DNA of 15,146 bases from Leptolyngbya sp. SIO4C1. GTDB taxonomy: Bacteria > Cyanobacteriota > Cyanobacteriia > Phormidesmidales > Phormidesmidaceae. Made by a program: the position numbers and the translations under genes. This document shows, one piece after another, positions 13,504 through 15,146 of this stretch (the first letter of the stretch is position 1; each line of letters starts with the position of its first letter). The stretch is from the NCBI GenBank assembly GCA_010671975.1, contig JAAHIA010000071.1, forward strand, positions 1 through 15,146. Reading direction: 5' to 3'. A model generated the notes under the pieces. That model had not been told where the DNA came from. It saw only the letters and a program-made list of their open reading frames with translations, and did not search any database.

Positions 13504-15146
13504 TTATCGCGCCACGCCTCCTATGAGCGTAAACGCTGCCCAAGCCTGTGGATTGGCGTAGGTCTGCATCGTGGTTAGCATTGCCTGTCGCAGCGCCTGA
13601 GCGTCATCATGCCGCTGCCGCTGTCGATAAAACTCAATCATCAGCTCAGCGGTGGCATCGTCCGGCACCTGCCAGAGCGAGACTAGCACGCTGTTTGCCC
13701 CAGCCGCCAGGAACGAGCGCGATAGACCGACTACTCCGTCCCCGGTGATCTGACCGCGTCCGGTATCGCAGGCGCTGAGGACAACCAGCTCGGCCTGCAG
13801 CGAAGTGGCGAGCACTTCTTCAGCGGTTAGGAAGCCATCTTGCTGACTGTTCGTCGGTTGAGCGGCGGGGGCCAGCGCGATCGCACCCTGCAGCGGGTTG
13901 GATTCGTTAAAGAAGCCGTGAGTTGCCAGATGAATCAGTCTGGCGGTCGGCAGCTGAGCTTTGATCGCAGCTTCGGTTGCGGCCTCGCCAATCAGCGGCG
14001 ACGCGGTCAGAATCTCGGCAATGCCGCTGGCCTCGGCTGTGGCATTGGGCAGCGGCGCTAGCCCCGGCGGCATCGGGCTAGGGTTGCCCACAATCAGCGG
14101 CCTGTGAGGGCTGCCTCGCTCGCCCGGCTGAGCCGTCAGCGCCAAGACCTGAATTGCCGGCGCGCTCAAGACGGTATGATGCTCAATCAGGTAGCTATTG
14201 TCGTCGGCCTGCAGGGCCGGAAACGGCACCAGAAACAGCTGCTCTTGCGGAATAAAGACGACGCGAGCGTGAGGATCGCTGGGCAGCAGGTCGGCAACCG
14301 GTGCAATCAAGATCTGATGCAGGTCTCGCCACTGATGACGCGGCTGAAAGGCTGAAGCAAAGCCACTATTCACCTTATGAATCTGGCTCAGCGGCAGCAC
14401 CGGATTCGGCAAAAAGACGTCAGGATGGCTCACGGTTACCGTTTCGGCCTGCGGGTCTACGGCTGTGACCGTGTAGGGAGCCCAGTCGGGCGGATCGCCC
14501 TCGCGACGCACCCGATCGCCAGGACGAATAGCTGCCCAGCTGCGGGTCTCGCCGCGAATGCCGCTGCGATCGCGCGTGGTCTGCACCAGCTCTGCCAGCG
14601 TCAGCCGCTGCTGCTGGCGCATCGGCCGGAGATCGACCTGGCGAAAGTCAATCTCGCCAGTCGGCTGCACCACCCAGATGTAGAGGCTTTCGGCGCTGCC
14701 GCGCTGTTTGCCCTGAAACTTGAAGCTGTCGTCCGGGATGAGCGTATACTCTACGAGCGTAGCCTGCTGCTGTCGGGCAATCTGGCGAATCTGCTCAATG
14801 CTAGGTGCCCGGCCAACCAGCCCCAGATCGTCGGGAGTGAGGTGCTCAGCTCGATCGGCGATCAGCTCCACAAAGGCCCGCGCCCGCCCGCGTTCGGCCA
14901 CTTCTAGAGCGGCTTCAATCTTACCCTGGGCAACTAAAACCTGCTGCAACAGGTTATAGGTCAGGACCTGCGTATCAAACAGCGAGATTTGATGCGTATC
15001 GGTCAGCCCCGGTCGCAGCGACTCCAGCGTCTCGATCGCCTCATAGAGGCGGGCTTCTGCCGCTGCCAGCTGACCGGCCTGATAAAGGGCATGCCCCAGG
15101 TTATTCAGCGCGATGGCCACAGCCAACCCGAGCGCCAGGGCCATCG
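13504..15146 (-). CDS. TPR-CHAT domain protein (caspase-like protease), N-terminus outside the window
   Basis: The frame is open to the right edge, so only the C-terminal 546 or so residues are seen. The Met codon at 15144 lies inside a TPR-like stretch and is probably not the start. Visible parts, numbered from that Met: TPR helices (about 12-90, LGHALYQAGQLAAAEARL, ERGRARAFVELI), a linker, then a CHAT domain (about 150-545). The CHAT dyad is present: His409 in HLATHGFFN and Cys459 in LSACDTGRG, with FIPQEQLFLVPFPALQ and AGANSVLVSLWQVPD typical of the family. Known CHAT proteins cleave protein targets and are used in regulated proteolysis and defence; this target is unknown. Residues 201-260 are an unusual insertion. 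Large TPR-CHAT proteins are common in cyanobacteria, so a role in defence cannot be assumed. Confidence 0.9.
   Translation of the reverse strand, partial: MALALGLAVAIALNNLGHALYQAGQLAAAEARLYEAIETLESLRPGLTDTHQISLFDTQVLTYNLLQQVLVAQGKIEAALEVAERGRARAFVELIADRAEHLTPDDLGLVGRAPSIEQIRQIARQQQATLVEYTLIPDDSFKFQGKQRGSAESLYIWVVQPTGEIDFRQVDLRPMRQQQRLTLAELVQTTRDRSGIRGETRSWAAIRPGDRVRREGDPPDWAPYTVTAVDPQAETVTVSHPDVFLPNPVLPLSQIHKVNSGFASAFQPRHQWRDLHQILIAPVADLLPSDPHARVVFIPQEQLFLVPFPALQADDNSYLIEHHTVLSAPAIQVLALTAQPGERGSPHRPLIVGNPSPMPPGLAPLPNATAEASGIAEILTASPLIGEAATEAAIKAQLPTARLIHLATHGFFNESNPLQGAIALAPAAQPTNSQQDGFLTAEEVLATSLQAELVVLSACDTGRGQITGDGVVGLSRSFLAAGANSVLVSLWQVPDDATAELMIEFYRQRQRHDDAQALRQAMLTTMQTYANPQAWAAFTLIGGVAR

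Noticed and set aside
1480..14572. Repeated GCGATCGC octamers
   Set aside because: These are the HIP1 sites widespread in cyanobacterial genomes; useful as a taxonomic sign but not a local novelty or mobile repeat.
14377..14907. 176-residue plus-strand open frame opposite the CHAT gene
   Set aside because: It is a shadow of a well-supported CHAT coding frame; its product has no recognisable motif and an Arg/Ala/Leu-rich composition typical of antisense frames in GC-rich DNA.

Overview
The window reads as cyanobacterial chromosome. The octamer GCGATCGC (HIP1) recurs about fifteen times, and several families here are typical of or confined to cyanobacteria: a BicA-type bicarbonate carrier, a DUF928 secreted protein, a TPR-CHAT protein, a roughly 70-residue conserved protein and an LpxB-related protein. 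The fairly GC-rich coding and the gene set would suit a Leptolyngbya-like filamentous lineage, but genus is a guess. There is no rRNA, tRNA, CRISPR array or recognisable transposase, and neither edge shows a replicon end.

All genes except one lie on the minus strand. From low to high coordinate: (1) a chemotaxis-type CheB-CheR fusion gene that is broken. The CheB methylesterase half is intact, but the reading frame stops at 43 exactly where the CheR SAM-binding motif should begin, and that motif continues in another frame to the window edge. (2) A 314-bp gap with a 40-bp tandem repeat upstream of the cheB-like gene and a terminator for the next gene. (3) A secreted DUF928 protein. (4) A polar amino-acid ABC importer matching the NatF-NatG-NatH-BgtA (N-II) system of Anabaena in content and order: lipoprotein substrate-binding protein, two permeases, ATPase. 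A strong hairpin terminator follows natF, and the natG-natH junction is tightly coupled.

(5) A conserved small protein and, diverging from it, the only plus-strand gene, an LpxB-related glycosyltransferase-like protein. Their shared upstream region carries a 17-bp exact tandem duplication, a 12-bp palindrome and a 12-bp triplication containing three possible start codons. (6) A BicA-like SulP/STAS bicarbonate transporter that starts with TTG. (7) A histidine kinase and OmpR-family response regulator, transcribed kinase first with a Shine-Dalgarno overlapping the kinase stop codon. (8) The C-terminal part of a TPR-CHAT caspase-like protease running off the right edge, with an unusual insertion of about 60 residues before the protease core.

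Most of the window is ordinary nutrient uptake (amino acids, inorganic carbon) and signalling. The most unusual signals are the frameshift in the CheB-CheR gene, the insertion in the CHAT protein, and short tandem duplications just upstream of, or at, the start of three genes (cheB-like, natF, LpxB-like). I found no convincing wholly new multi-gene system.
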